Positions 32,701 through 40,874 are shown, counted from the first letter of the stretch. The stretch: 40,874 bases of DNA from an uncultured Caryophanales bacterium (GCA_946412015.1 CAMKGA010000014.1:1-40874); one strand, 5' to 3'. Notes: generated by a model not told the origin, from the letters alone. Numbers and translations are program-made.

Positions 32701-32714
32701 CCCCGTTGGGGGGA
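32701..32714 (+). promoter_or_regulatory. Hairpin covering a ribosome site
   Basis: CCCC-GTT-GGGG immediately precedes GGAT, so the G-run that should pair with 16S rRNA can instead pair with CCCC. In a window this poor in G and C the run stands out. It may control translation of the gene at 32719. Confidence 0.4.
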
Positions 32715-32718
32715 TTTT

Positions 32719-33219
32719 ATGAAAAAACAGTTAATTAAAGATAAGGCTTTTAATATATATAATAGAGAGTATTTTATATTTAGAAAATTAACAAATATTG
32801 CTTATTTAAAAAATTTAGGTAATCATCCAGGACAACCATTAATTGTAACTGTTATTAAACAAACAGGTGGTGCAAATATTTGTATTTCTACAAATGATAT
32901 GAGTGAAGAAAATTTAGATAATTTCTTTAAATCAATTGAAATTCAAACTAAATGTATATATTCATTTGATAATATTTTAATTAAATATAATATTCCTTGG
33001 TTTGATAAAAATAATAATTATATTGAAAATACACCTGAATTATTTTCAGCTAGTATAACTGATGGTAGTTCGCTTAATGAAGATTTAAATGATATTAAGA
33101 ATATTATAAAAGTATATCTTGATATTAAGAATAGTAAAAAAGTATCAGATATAACTAGATTACCAAAACCTTATCAAAAAGTAAAACAACAAATTCAATC
33201 ATATAAAATGACATACTAA
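32719..33219 (+). CDS. Unrecognised protein
   Basis: The 166-aa protein starts at ATG 32719 after a GGGGGGAT site; the longer upstream frame lies across the divergent gene's promoter region and has no ribosome site. It is alpha/beta, with LGNHPGQPLIVTVIKQTGG and ANICISTNDMSEENL in the first half and LPKPYQKVKQQIQSYKM at the end. There is no signal or membrane helix. I see no catalytic motif. A terminator follows directly, so it is a single-gene unit. Confidence 0.65.
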   Translation: MKKQLIKDKAFNIYNREYFIFRKLTNIAYLKNLGNHPGQPLIVTVIKQTGGANICISTNDMSEENLDNFFKSIEIQTKCIYSFDNILIKYNIPWFDKNNNYIENTPELFSASITDGSSLNEDLNDIKNIIKVYLDIKNSKKVSDITRLPKPYQKVKQQIQSYKMTY

Positions 33220-33240
33220 GATAGTATGTTATTTTTTTTT
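33211..33240 (+). terminator. Rho-independent terminator
   Basis: ACATACTA and TAGTATGT form an 8-bp stem with a 3-base loop, then TATTTTTTTTT. Confidence 0.85.
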
Positions 33241-33250
33241 GTTAGTTTTA

Positions 33251-33259
33251 TGATATAAT
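33251..33259 (+). promoter_or_regulatory. Extended -10 before the acyltransferase operon
   Basis: TGATATAAT, 24 bases before the first acyltransferase gene, the same form as before lepA, the DUF2513-like gene and prepilin-like gene 2. Confidence 0.5.
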
Positions 33260-33282
33260 TAATAAAGATAAGTGGTGATTAT

Positions 33283-33840
33283 ATGGATTCTAAATTATAT
33301 AGGTTATTAAGACCAATTATTAAATTTTTGACAAATGTATTTATAAGGCCTAAGTATATAGGACTTGATAATATTCCTAAAGAAGGAAGAATAATATTAG
33401 CTGGAAGACATACTAATATTTTAGATTGTTTCTTGCTTATTAGTGCCACTAAGAGGAGTGTGCATTTTTTAGCTAAAAAAGAATTGTGGAGAGGGTTTAA
33501 AAAAGTATTATTTGCTAATATGGGCTTAATTCCAGTAGATAGATCTAAAAAAGATCATAATTCATTAGTTATGGCAGAAGAGTATTTAAATAAAGAGTGT
33601 GTAATTGGGATATTTCCAGAAGGTACTACTGAAAAGGGAAGAGGATTGTTGCCATTTAAAATAGGGGCTGTAAAAATGGCTAAAGATACAAATACTAAGA
33701 TAGTTCCATTTTGTATTACTGGTAAGTATAGATTGTTTTCTAGAAGCTTAAAAATTGAATTTCAAAAAGCAATAACTATAAAAGGCGAATTAGATAAGGA
33801 AAATGATAAGCTTAGAAATATAATAAAGGGGATGATATAG
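33283..33840 (+). CDS. plsC: PlsC-family lysophospholipid acyltransferase 1
   Basis: PlsC transfers an acyl chain to the 2-position of lysophosphatidic acid at the membrane. The 185-aa protein has the catalytic H-x4-D motif (GRHTNILDCF), VDRSKKD, FPEGTTEKGRG and VPFCITG, in the family order. It is short (usual length 200-250 aa) and begins with a single amphipathic stretch rather than membrane helices. The start at 33283 follows AAGTGGTGA. The next gene starts at the base after the stop. With a second PlsC and an acyl-CoA ligase in one operon, it probably acts on lysolipids during fatty-acid incorporation rather than as the only PlsC. Confidence 0.9.
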   Translation: MDSKLYRLLRPIIKFLTNVFIRPKYIGLDNIPKEGRIILAGRHTNILDCFLLISATKRSVHFLAKKELWRGFKKVLFANMGLIPVDRSKKDHNSLVMAEEYLNKECVIGIFPEGTTEKGRGLLPFKIGAVKMAKDTNTKIVPFCITGKYRLFSRSLKIEFQKAITIKGELDKENDKLRNIIKGMI

Positions 33841-35568
33841 ATGTGGATTTTTGATTTGTTTAGAAAGAAAAAGAAATTAGATAGGCCATGGAAGAAGTTT
33901 TATACAAATGATGATTTAAACTATAAAATACCTGATATATCTATGTATGATCAAGTATATGATTCATTTATAAAGTACCCAAGAGGTGTAGCTATAAAAT
34001 ATATGGGCAAGAATTTTAATTATAAAAATATTATTACTAAAATTGATAATATGGCTAAATATTTTAATTCTATTGGTATAAAAAAAGGTGATATAGTTAC
34101 TATTATGCTTCCTAATATACCTGAGGTATTAATATCTTTATATGCTCTTAATAAGATAGGAGCAATTGCTAATATGACTCATCCTTTATCAGCTCAAGAA
34201 GAGATAAAAGAAACGTTAACTTCTACATTAAGTAAATTTTTAATAATATATGATGCAAGATATAGCAAGATAGAGAAATTTATTGATAATATGAATATGG
34301 AAAAAGTAATATTTGTATCTCCTTCTAATTCATTAAATATAATAAAAAAAGTTTTATTTAATATAAGTAATATAGGTAAATTTAAGCATTATCCTAAAAA
34401 AGATAATTTTATATCATATAAAAAAGCATATAATATTGGTAAAAATTTGCCTAATATAGAAAAAGTTCATTATGGAAAGAATACTCCTGCCGTTATTCTT
34501 CATTCGGGTGGAACTTCTGGTAAGGCTAAGAATGTTGTTATTCAAAATAGAGCTTTTATATTTGCAGCAAAAGGAGAAGAAATTGATTTAATACGACTAG
34601 AGCAAGGAGATTCAGCACTTGCAATTATGCCAAATTTTCATGGCTTTGGGCTTTCTGTATTGATGCATACACCTCTTGCACTTGGATGTTCTACTATATT
34701 AGTACCAAGATTTAATGCTAAAAAATTTGATATTTTATTTAAGAAAACTAAACCTACTTGTGTTCTTGGAGTACCAACTTTATTTGAAGCATTAATTAAT
34801 AGTAAAAATGTAAGAAAGTTAGATTTATCATTTTTAAAATATGTAGTTAGTGGAGGAGATTTACTTTCTAAAAGTTTAGAAGATAGAGTTAATAAATATT
34901 TAAAGAATCATAATTCTAGTGCGAAAATAACACAAGGATATGGACTTTCTGAAGCTCTTGCTTGTGTTACTCTTGCTCATGATGATGTAAATAAATCTGG
35001 TTCAGTTGGAATACCACTTGCAGGAAATCACGTAAAAATAATTGATCCTGCAACAAGAAAAACTGTAAGATATGGTGCAGTAGGTGAGATTGTTATTAAT
35101 AGTAAGGCATTAATGATGGGATATCTAAATGATGAAGCTGAGACTAATGAGGCCCTTCAAATACATAATGATGGTCATATTTGGCTTCATACTGGTGATT
35201 TAGGATGTATGGATAATGAAGGATTTTTATACTATAAGGGAAGAATTAAAAGGATGATTATTACAAGTGGGTATAACGTATATCCATCTCATATAGAAGA
35301 AGTAATTGAGTCACATCCTGCGGTATTACAATGTACTGTAGTTGGAGTACCACATCCATATAAACAGGAAGTACCTAAAGCATTTATAGTTCTAAAAAGT
35401 GGTTATATTGGTATATTTGAAAAATCAGAAATAAAAAAATATTGTGAAGAACATTTAGCTAAATATATGGTTCCAAAAGAATTTGTAATAAGAAGAAAAT
35501 TACCAAAGACTAAACTAGGAAAAGTAGATTTTAATAAATTAAAAAGTGATGTGGGGGAAGATGATTAA
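33841..35568 (+). CDS. Long-chain acyl-CoA (or acyl-ACP) ligase
   Basis: These ligases activate fatty acids with ATP, forming acyl-adenylate then the thioester. The 575-aa protein has the AMP-binding signature VILHSGGTSGKAKNV, the gate motif MPNFHGFGLS, QGYGLSEALA (A5), HTGDLG (A7), KRMIITSGYNVYPSHIEE and the C-terminal catalytic Lys region PKTKLGKVDF. Length and motifs match the FadD group. It lies between two PlsC genes with no gap on either side. In E. coli, Aas is one polypeptide joining a PlsC domain to an acyl-ACP synthetase; here the same pair is separate. Thioester partner (CoA or ACP) cannot be told from the sequence. Confidence 0.9.
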   Translation: MWIFDLFRKKKKLDRPWKKFYTNDDLNYKIPDISMYDQVYDSFIKYPRGVAIKYMGKNFNYKNIITKIDNMAKYFNSIGIKKGDIVTIMLPNIPEVLISLYALNKIGAIANMTHPLSAQEEIKETLTSTLSKFLIIYDARYSKIEKFIDNMNMEKVIFVSPSNSLNIIKKVLFNISNIGKFKHYPKKDNFISYKKAYNIGKNLPNIEKVHYGKNTPAVILHSGGTSGKAKNVVIQNRAFIFAAKGEEIDLIRLEQGDSALAIMPNFHGFGLSVLMHTPLALGCSTILVPRFNAKKFDILFKKTKPTCVLGVPTLFEALINSKNVRKLDLSFLKYVVSGGDLLSKSLEDRVNKYLKNHNSSAKITQGYGLSEALACVTLAHDDVNKSGSVGIPLAGNHVKIIDPATRKTVRYGAVGEIVINSKALMMGYLNDEAETNEALQIHNDGHIWLHTGDLGCMDNEGFLYYKGRIKRMIITSGYNVYPSHIEEVIESHPAVLQCTVVGVPHPYKQEVPKAFIVLKSGYIGIFEKSEIKKYCEEHLAKYMVPKEFVIRRKLPKTKLGKVDFNKLKSDVGEDD

Positions 35569-36179
35569 TGAAAAAAAATAAAAAGAAAAAATATATAATG
35601 TACCATATATATAGAGTAGTACTTGGTATTTTATTTAAATTATATTATAATCCTAAAATAATTAATAAAGAAGTAATACCAAAAGAAGGACCAATATTAA
35701 TAGTTGGAAATCATAAACATGTGTATGACCAGTGTTTAACTATTATTGCAACTAAAAGAACTATAAGATATATGGCTAAAAAAGAATATTTTGATAATAA
35801 AAAATTAGCTTGGTTTTTTAAAAGTGCAGGTTGTATTCCAGTTGATAGATCAAAAAAAGATAATAAATCAGTATCTGCTGCTTTAGAGTTTTTAAATGAA
35901 GATGGTGCGATAGGATTATTTCCAGAAGGTACTAGAAATAAAACAAAAGATTTTTTACTGCCATTTAAATTTGGAACAGTATCAATGGCAGCAAAAACTA
36001 ATGCAACAATTATTCCTTTTGGTCTTACTGGAGATTATAAGTTTAGGAGCAAGAATTTAAAAGTTAGATACGGAAAACCATTTAAAGTAGGAAATATGAC
36101 ATTAGAGGAAGCTAATAATAAATTATATAAAGAAGTAGAAAGATTAATGAAAGAAAATTTAAAAGAAGAAAATAATTGA
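35568..36179 (+). CDS. plsC: PlsC-family lysophospholipid acyltransferase 2
   Basis: Second acyltransferase of the operon, 203 aa. It has GNHKHVYDQC (H-x4-D), IPVDRSKKD, LFPEGTRNKTKD and FGTVSMAAKTNATIIPFGLTG. A basic N-terminal leader (KKNKKKKY) precedes a hydrophobic segment, as in many peripheral or monotopic PlsC proteins. The start ATG shares one base with the ligase stop (TAATG), so the two are translationally coupled. It differs enough from the first PlsC (33283) to suggest different acyl or lysolipid preference. Confidence 0.9.
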   Translation: MKKNKKKKYIMYHIYRVVLGILFKLYYNPKIINKEVIPKEGPILIVGNHKHVYDQCLTIIATKRTIRYMAKKEYFDNKKLAWFFKSAGCIPVDRSKKDNKSVSAALEFLNEDGAIGLFPEGTRNKTKDFLLPFKFGTVSMAAKTNATIIPFGLTGDYKFRSKNLKVRYGKPFKVGNMTLEEANNKLYKEVERLMKENLKEENN

Positions 36180-36231
36180 AATAGATATTTAAAAGTGTTA
36201 AAATGATATTGTATTTAAGAAAGGTGATATT

Positions 36232-37461
36232 ATGAGTAAAATAAAAGATGTAATAGGAAGAGAAATTCTTGATTCTAGAGGAAACCCTACAGTTGAGGTG
36301 GATGTTATTCTAGAGAGTGGTATTATGGGTCGTGCAGAGGTGCCTAGTGGTGCATCAACAGGAGAGCGTGAAGCATTAGAAATGCGTGATGGTGGAACAC
36401 GTTATATGGGAAAAGGTGTATTAAATGCTGTATCGCATGTAAATAACGAACTTAGAGATTTAGTTGTTGGAATGGACGTGTTAGATCAAAAAAAATTAGA
36501 TTATGCAATGATTGAACTTGATGGAACAGATACTAAATCAAAACTTGGTGCGAATGCTATTTTAGGAGTTTCAATGGCTGCATTAAAAGCAGCAGCACAA
36601 TATAAAAATTTACCATTATATAAATATATTGGTAATGGTAAAACATTACCTAAACCTATGATGAATATCATCAATGGTGGTGCTCATGCGGATAATAAAC
36701 TTGATTTCCAGGAATTTATGATAATACCAGAAAGAGATACAATAAAAGAAAGAGTAAGAGTAGGATCAGAAGTGTTCCATAATTTAAAGAAAGTATTAAA
36801 CGAAAGAGGATTATCAACAGGAGTTGGTGATGAAGGTGGATTTGCACCAGACTTGAATAGTAATAGTGAAGGATTTGACCTTATTATTGAAGCTATTAAA
36901 AAAGCTGGATATGAACCAGGTGTTGATGTAAATCTTGCAATTGATGTTGCTGCATCAGAATTTTATAAAGATGGTAAATATAATCTAGTTGGAGAAAATA
37001 GAAGCTTAACTACAGAAGAACTTGTTGACTTCTACGTTGAACTAGTAAATAAATATCCAATTATTTCTATAGAAGATCCAGTTGATGAAAATGACTGGGA
37101 AGGATTTAGATTAATCACAGAACGTATTGGAGATAGAGTTCAACTTGTTGGAGATGATTTATTTGTAACAAATAAAAAATGTTTACAAATGGGTATAGAT
37201 AACCATGCAGGAAATGCTATTTTACTTAAAGTAAATCAAATAGGAACAATTACAGAAACACTAGAAACAATAGAACTTGCACGTAATAATAATTATAAAA
37301 CAATTATTTCACATAGAAGTGGAGAGACTGAAGATACAACAATAGCTGATCTTGCAGTAGGTCTTGATTTAGGACAAATAAAAACAGGTTCTATGTCAAG
37401 GACAGATAGAATCTGTAAATATAATCAATTAATTAGAATAGAAGAAGAATTAGAAAAATAA
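36232..37461 (+). CDS. eno: Enolase
   Basis: Enolase converts 2-phosphoglycerate to phosphoenolpyruvate in glycolysis and also sits in RNA degradosomes of some bacteria. The 409-aa protein has [26 protein letters not shown], the metal and catalytic residues in [46 protein letters not shown] and [10 protein letters not shown]. It is slightly shorter than the usual 425-430, mainly at the C-terminus (ends RIEEELEK). Start ATG 36232 follows AAAGGTGA. It is not linked to other glycolytic genes here. A terminator overlaps its stop. Confidence 0.97.
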   Translation: MSKIKDVIGREILDSRGNPTVEVDVILESGIMGRAEVPSGASTGEREALEMRDGGTRYMGKGVLNAVSHVNNELRDLVVGMDVLDQKKLDYAMIELDGTDTKSKLGANAILGVSMAALKAAAQYKNLPLYKYIGNGKTLPKPMMNIINGGAHADNKLDFQEFMIIPERDTIKERVRVGSEVFHNLKKVLNERGLSTGVGDEGGFAPDLNSNSEGFDLIIEAIKKAGYEPGVDVNLAIDVAASEFYKDGKYNLVGENRSLTTEELVDFYVELVNKYPIISIEDPVDENDWEGFRLITERIGDRVQLVGDDLFVTNKKCLQMGIDNHAGNAILLKVNQIGTITETLETIELARNNNYKTIISHRSGETEDTTIADLAVGLDLGQIKTGSMSRTDRICKYNQLIRIEEELEK

Positions 37462-37471
37462 TTCTTTTTTT
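37446..37471 (+). terminator. Terminator overlapping the enolase stop
   Basis: AGAATTA and TAATTCT form a 7-bp stem with a 6-base loop, then seven T. It also lies at the 3' end of the convergent gene. Confidence 0.65.
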
Positions 37472-38105
37472 ATTTAGTTTTTACTTTGCTATTTATAAAT
37501 ATATCCCATTTAGTTTTTTCTTTTAGAAAGTATTTAATAAAATTTAAATCAAGTATTTCTTCTATTTTATTAATATTATTTAAACTGTCAAGTAAATCTT
37601 TAACTGCATCTTTAGCAGTAATTTCATCTAAATTAAAATAATCTATATGATTAGGATACCATTTACAAAAATTAGTACTTTTAAATTTGTTGTGAATATA
37701 TTTTCCTATACTATAGTCATTGTTTAATTTATTAATATATAAAGTTGTTTCATAAAATTCATCTTTAATGGCTACACTTTTTGATATTTTTATTTCATTT
37801 TTAGAATTAGCAATCACATATTTTATATTATTATATCTTAATACATAAATATCTTGTTTAATAATATCTCCTAACATAAAGTCCTGTTTTTTATCTATTA
37901 TAATATTTCTATAATTAAAATCTTTAAATTCATCAAGTATATCTAAATATTCAAAATGTTTAATTATATTATGATTTATAAATATTTTCATATAAATAGA
38001 ATTCTTTGTATGTTTTATTTCAAATAACTTTTCAATATCAGGTTTTACATATTTTTTCTTATTAATAATTATATTATTACTTTTTTTCCTAAATAATTTA
38101 AACAT
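37470..38105 (-). CDS. Unrecognised protein
   Basis: I do not recognise this 211-aa protein. It starts MFKLFRKKSNN, a short basic leader with no membrane helix, and is otherwise alpha/beta, with DIEKLFEIKHTKNSIYMKIF, ILDEFKDFNYRNIIID and VAIKDEFYETTLYINKLNND. The start follows AAAGGAG. It is convergent with enolase and divergent from tRNA-Glu. No homology to transport, regulation or enzyme families is visible. Confidence 0.65.
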   Translation of the reverse strand: MFKLFRKKSNNIIINKKKYVKPDIEKLFEIKHTKNSIYMKIFINHNIIKHFEYLDILDEFKDFNYRNIIIDKKQDFMLGDIIKQDIYVLRYNNIKYVIANSKNEIKISKSVAIKDEFYETTLYINKLNNDYSIGKYIHNKFKSTNFCKWYPNHIDYFNLDEITAKDAVKDLLDSLNNINKIEEILDLNFIKYFLKEKTKWDIFINSKVKTK

Positions 38106-38224
38106 AAGATCTCCTTTTTTTTGTAGAACTTATTTTATCATACTATTATAAATTTACAAATTTAATTAAAAAGTAATTGTTAAAATAAATAAATTGTGAT
38201 AAAATTATAATGTCTTTTTAAAAA

Positions 38225-38301
38225 GGCCCGTTGGTGAAGTGGTTTAACACATAGCCCTCTCAAGGCTACATTCATGGGTCCGAATCCCATACGGGTCACC
38301 A
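38225..38301 (+). tRNA. tRNA-Glu, anticodon CTC
   Basis: Acceptor GGCCCGT pairs with ACGGGTC, then A and encoded CCA. The anticodon arm TAGCC-CTCTCAA-GGCTA gives CTC, decoding GAG. T arm ATGGG-TCCGAAT-CCCAT. TATAAT lies at 38206-38211, close to the gene. Confidence 0.92.
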
Positions 38302-38312
38302 AATATGATGTA

Positions 38313-38339
38313 AAAATCTTGCAAATCAAGATTTTTTTT
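38313..38339 (+). terminator. Terminator of tRNA-Glu
   Basis: AAAATCTTG and CAAGATTTT form a 9-bp stem with a 5-base loop and further T. Confidence 0.8.
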
Positions 38340-38413
38340 ATTAATTAAATTTCAGTAATAAAATTGGCTTTTTTTAATAAATAATGTATAATACAGAAAA
38401 GAGAGGTGATATT

Positions 38414-38728
38414 ATGTTGATTGTAACGACTGAATATGTTGCAGGAAAAGAAATTGTTGAATCGTTAGGTGTTGTTAAAGGTGAAATGGTTCAATCAAAA
38501 CATGTTGGTAAAGATTTTCTAGCTGGCATGAAGAATATTGTTGGTGGTGAGTTAAAAAGCTATACTAAGATGATTTCTGAATCTAGAAAAATTGCTACAG
38601 ATAGAATGATTGAAGAAGCAAAAAAATTAGGCGCCGATGCTATAGTTGGTGTTAGATATGGATCATCAGGTGTTATGCAAGGGGCTGCTGAGGTTATCGC
38701 TTACGGTACAGCTGTAAAATTAAAGTAG
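38414..38728 (+). CDS. YbjQ/UPF0145-family protein
   Basis: Members of this family are small pentamer-forming proteins of unknown role, sometimes annotated as heavy-metal-binding. The 104-aa protein has the family features: VTTEYVAGKEIVESLGVVKG at the start, GGELKSYTKMISESRK in the middle and EEAKKLGADAIVGVRYGSS near the end, with a final ViaYGTAV strand. ATG 38414 follows AGAGAGGTGA and is preferred over the Met at 38384. It precedes the ABC transporter genes by eight bases and may be co-transcribed with them. Confidence 0.85.
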   Translation: MLIVTTEYVAGKEIVESLGVVKGEMVQSKHVGKDFLAGMKNIVGGELKSYTKMISESRKIATDRMIEEAKKLGADAIVGVRYGSSGVMQGAAEVIAYGTAVKLK

Positions 38729-38736
38729 GAGGTAGT

Positions 38737-39639
38737 ATGGAAACAATTTTAAAAACAAATAATCTTACTAAAATATATGGAACAAGAAAAGTAGTTGATG
38801 GCGTTTCAATGACTATTAATAAAGGAGACATATATGGTTTTATTGGTAAGAATGGAGCAGGAAAAACTACATTTATGCGTATGATTTTATCTTTAGCTAG
38901 TATAACTAATGGCGAGGTAGAATTGTTTGATGGAAAAAATATTTTAGAGGTAGGAAATAAAATTGGCTCTTTAATAGAAGCACCGGGTCTTTATAAGAAT
39001 GCAACTGCATATGAAAATTTAAAAAGATTTTCAATATTATATGGAGCAGATGAATCTAAAATTAATGAAATATTAAAGTTTGTTAATCTAGATAATACGG
39101 GTAAAAAAAAGGCTAAGGATTTTTCTTTAGGTATGCGTCAGAGACTTGGTATTGCAATTGCACTATTAGGAGAACCTGAGTTTTTAGTTTTAGACGAACC
39201 TATTAATGGATTAGATCCTGCTGGTATCAAAGAAATTAGAGACGTTATTTTAAAACTAAATAAAGAGCTAGGTATTACATTTTTAATATCTAGTCATTTG
39301 CTTGACGAACTAGCTAAAGTAGTAACTAAATATGGTATTATAAATAACGGAGTATTGCTTGAAGAAGTATCTGCTAAAGAGTTGATTAATAATTGTAAGA
39401 GTAAATTAATTATTAAAACAGATAATAATAAAAAAGCTAAAGAAATAATTAAAGAAGAATTTGAAATTAAAAAAATAGATGAAAAAAATAATAGTTTAGT
39501 ATTATATTCTGATCTGGATAAAAGTGCTTTAATTAACAAATTTTTAGTAAAAAAAGGTATACTTGTTAATGAAATTTATACTGATATAGATAGTATAGAA
39601 GATTACTTTATTAGAAAGATAGGTGATACTAATGAATAG
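38737..39639 (+). CDS. ABC transporter ATP-binding protein (BcrA/CcmA-like)
   Basis: ATPase subunit of an ABC exporter, 300 aa. Walker A GKNGAGKT (about 37-44), the ABC signature FSLGMRQR, Walker B FLVLDEPINGLDP and the H-loop SSHLL are all intact. The C-terminal 80 residues (LIIKTDNNKKAKEIIKEEF and beyond) match the extra domain of bacitracin/lantibiotic-export ATPases such as BcrA. Start ATG 38737 follows AGGAGG. The next gene overlaps it by eight bases (ATGAATAG), so ATPase and permease are coupled. Substrate unknown; drug or peptide export is the usual role. Confidence 0.9.
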   Translation: METILKTNNLTKIYGTRKVVDGVSMTINKGDIYGFIGKNGAGKTTFMRMILSLASITNGEVELFDGKNILEVGNKIGSLIEAPGLYKNATAYENLKRFSILYGADESKINEILKFVNLDNTGKKKAKDFSLGMRQRLGIAIALLGEPEFLVLDEPINGLDPAGIKEIRDVILKLNKELGITFLISSHLLDELAKVVTKYGIINNGVLLEEVSAKELINNCKSKLIIKTDNNKKAKEIIKEEFEIKKIDEKNNSLVLYSDLDKSALINKFLVKKGILVNEIYTDIDSIEDYFIRKIGDTNE

Positions 39640-40360
39640 ATTAAATAAGTTTAATATTCATAATTTATTTAAGCAAAAATCGTTTTATGTTTGCACAATA
39701 GTACTTATTATGTTTTCAATATTAACAATTGTTGCTGAAGTACTAACTACTAAATTTCTATTACATAAGCCAATTGTTCTTAATTCTAATGATACGGTTA
39801 TAAATTTTGTTTCTTCCGGACAATTCGAACTTTATATTGCAATTTTTATAGCACTATTTTATACATTAGATGTATCAAATGGTACTATGAAAAACATAAT
39901 AGCACGCGGTTTTTCACGCAAAAATGTATTTATATCTAAATTTATAACTATTATGATAGGTGTTACAGTAATGTTTGTATTATCGTTTATATTAGCTTAT
40001 ATTGTTACATTTTTTATAGGTGGCAAAATAGTTATGTTAAATGGTGATATACTTAGCAAAATAGGAATCAATTATCTTAATTTAATTGGAATTGCATCAG
40101 TATATACATTAATTTCATCTATTGTATCTAAAGCAAGTGGTGCACTTGTTGCATGTATTCTTACAAACTTTCTTGCACCAACAGTATTATTTGCACTAGA
40201 TGCATTATTAAAATTAAAAATTAATTTTAGCATTTCAAAATATTGGATATCAAATGCTACAAACAATAAAGGTGTAACAGTAATTATAATTTGTGTAGCA
40301 TATATTGTAATATCATATATATTAGGTATTATAATAAGCAAAAGAAAAGAAATAAAGTAG
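39632..40360 (+). CDS. ABC transporter permease (ABC-2 type)
   Basis: Membrane subunit of the exporter, 242 aa, with six likely helices: about 19-38, 71-85, 103-125, 141-157, 165-184 and 215-235. The segment NGTMKNIIARGFSRKNVFIS between helices 2 and 3 is the coupling region seen in BcrB/EcsB-like permeases. I start at ATG 39632, which overlaps the ATPase stop; the upstream Met at 39623 is less well placed. It pairs with the ATPase encoded just before. Function is assigned from partner and topology rather than close sequence identity. Confidence 0.85.
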   Translation: MNRLNKFNIHNLFKQKSFYVCTIVLIMFSILTIVAEVLTTKFLLHKPIVLNSNDTVINFVSSGQFELYIAIFIALFYTLDVSNGTMKNIIARGFSRKNVFISKFITIMIGVTVMFVLSFILAYIVTFFIGGKIVMLNGDILSKIGINYLNLIGIASVYTLISSIVSKASGALVACILTNFLAPTVLFALDALLKLKINFSISKYWISNATNNKGVTVIIICVAYIVISYILGIIISKRKEIK

Positions 40361-40372
40361 GAGGATAAAGAA

Positions 40373-40792
40373 TTGAGTAAGAAGTTTAGTCCATTTGCAA
40401 TTATTGCAATAATTGCACTAGTTGCAAATATAGTATTAGCATTTATAATTAAAGATGTTAAATTATTTATAACTATTAGCTTATGTTTACTTGCAACAAC
40501 ATTTATATTTTCAATTATTACCTTAATAACTGCTAAAAGAATGAATCATAGTGGTAAAGGTATCGCAATTTTATTACTTATTTTAAGTATTTTTGGTTTA
40601 TTACTTGCAGTTTTAATTAATACAGCATTCAAAATATTAGTTGATCCTAAGATAACAGAGCAAGAAAACCTTTGTGATAAAGCTAAAGAATGCGTTGATA
40701 AAAAAGGAATTAGTACATGTAATTTTGATGGTATAAAAGATATAAAAATGAAATGTAAAACATCTTTATTAAATGATAGTCAAATGAAATAA
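40373..40792 (+). CDS. Small membrane protein after the ABC exporter
   Basis: The 139-aa protein starts with TTG at 40373 behind GGAGG. It has about three hydrophobic helices (7-25, 31-52, 63-87), then a soluble tail with four Cys (LCDKAKECVDKKGISTC and MKCK). The tail probably faces outside, and the Cys could form disulfides. The membrane part resembles small DUF4190-type proteins, but I do not make that a firm call. It is 12 bases after the permease and ends in a terminator, so it is the last gene of the exporter operon and may be an accessory or immunity factor. Confidence 0.7.
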   Translation: MSKKFSPFAIIAIIALVANIVLAFIIKDVKLFITISLCLLATTFIFSIITLITAKRMNHSGKGIAILLLILSIFGLLLAVLINTAFKILVDPKITEQENLCDKAKECVDKKGISTCNFDGIKDIKMKCKTSLLNDSQMK

Positions 40793-40807
40793 AAAATTAA
40801 GAAAATT

Positions 40808-40837
40808 CGCAATAAATAGTTGCGTTTTTTTTTTTTT
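40808..40837 (+). terminator. Terminator of the exporter operon
   Basis: CGCAA and TTGCG form a 5-bp stem with a 7-base loop, followed by an unbroken run of 13 T. Confidence 0.8.
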
Positions 40838-40850
40838 GTACTAAATAACT

Positions 40851-40874
40851 ACGTTATGGCCTGAGTTCTAACGT
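40851..40874. repeat. Inverted repeat at the window edge
   Basis: ACGTTA and TAACGT are inverted 6-base arms with 12 bases between them, ending exactly at the window's last base. More sequence would be needed to know what they belong to. Confidence 0.2.

Overview
The window is very A+T-rich DNA from a low-GC member of the Bacillota. TGA is used as a stop (for example the hemW-like gene and the 13473-13748 gene), which argues against the Mycoplasma code. An LTA-synthase-family enzyme, a CotE-type spore-coat protein, an AddB-like nuclease and the lepA-hemW order all fit a Gram-positive, possibly spore-forming host. An uncultured gut Bacilli/RF39-type lineage is my inference, not shown by the sequence.

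Layout. 1-4.0 kb: an RNase R N-terminal-like fragment, cotE, two unrecognised genes and a membrane-anchored protein with two dockerin-type repeats. 4.1-7.4 kb: a remnant resembling a diversity-generating retroelement (DGR) repeat, then a prepilin-like gene whose 3' end looks like a DGR variable region, then a structured repeat present in two copies on either side of an IS4-type element with a frameshifted transposase. 7.5-13.0 kb: a dead IS21-type istA remnant, lepA, hemW and an LTA synthase. 13.0-13.4 kb: tRNA-Gln(CTG), tRNA-Thr(CGT), tRNA-Leu(GAG). 13.5-28.1 kb is accessory DNA: a two-gene unit with an HExxH metallopeptidase; three pieces of MobV/Pre-type relaxase C-termini, two of which face each other around a metabolic island (LysR regulator, amino-acid dehydrogenase, dual-OB-like protein, GHMP-kinase-like protein, radical SAM enzyme, deoxyribosyltransferase-like and Ppx-like proteins); then small hypothetical genes, a P-loop ATPase and a double-HTH regulator. 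28.3-29.7 kb: a second prepilin-like gene with a DGR-like 3' end. 29.8-40.8 kb: AddB-like nuclease, a PlsC/acyl-CoA-ligase/PlsC operon, enolase, tRNA-Glu(CTC), a YbjQ-type protein and an ABC exporter operon.

Main biological reading. The two prepilin-like proteins share a class III signal and an internally duplicated pilin-type domain, and each ends in a C-type-lectin-like domain with the W...VRP pattern of DGR targets. In the first gene nine consecutive codons all have the NNY form expected when AAY template codons are mutated at adenine, and seven of them end in C in a gene that otherwise prefers A/T endings. A remnant at 4116-4138 matches this region at 19 of 23 positions, and three of the four differences are A in the remnant. 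No reverse transcriptase is present in the window, so a DGR would have to act in trans or be lost. This points to a pilus-displayed, hypervariable binding protein.

Other gene partnerships: the PlsC-ligase-PlsC unit could activate and incorporate exogenous fatty acids; the LysR island looks like a small uncharacterised biosynthetic or salvage pathway; the pilin-2 promoter carries a sequence identical to the Spo0A box, which could link it to developmental control.
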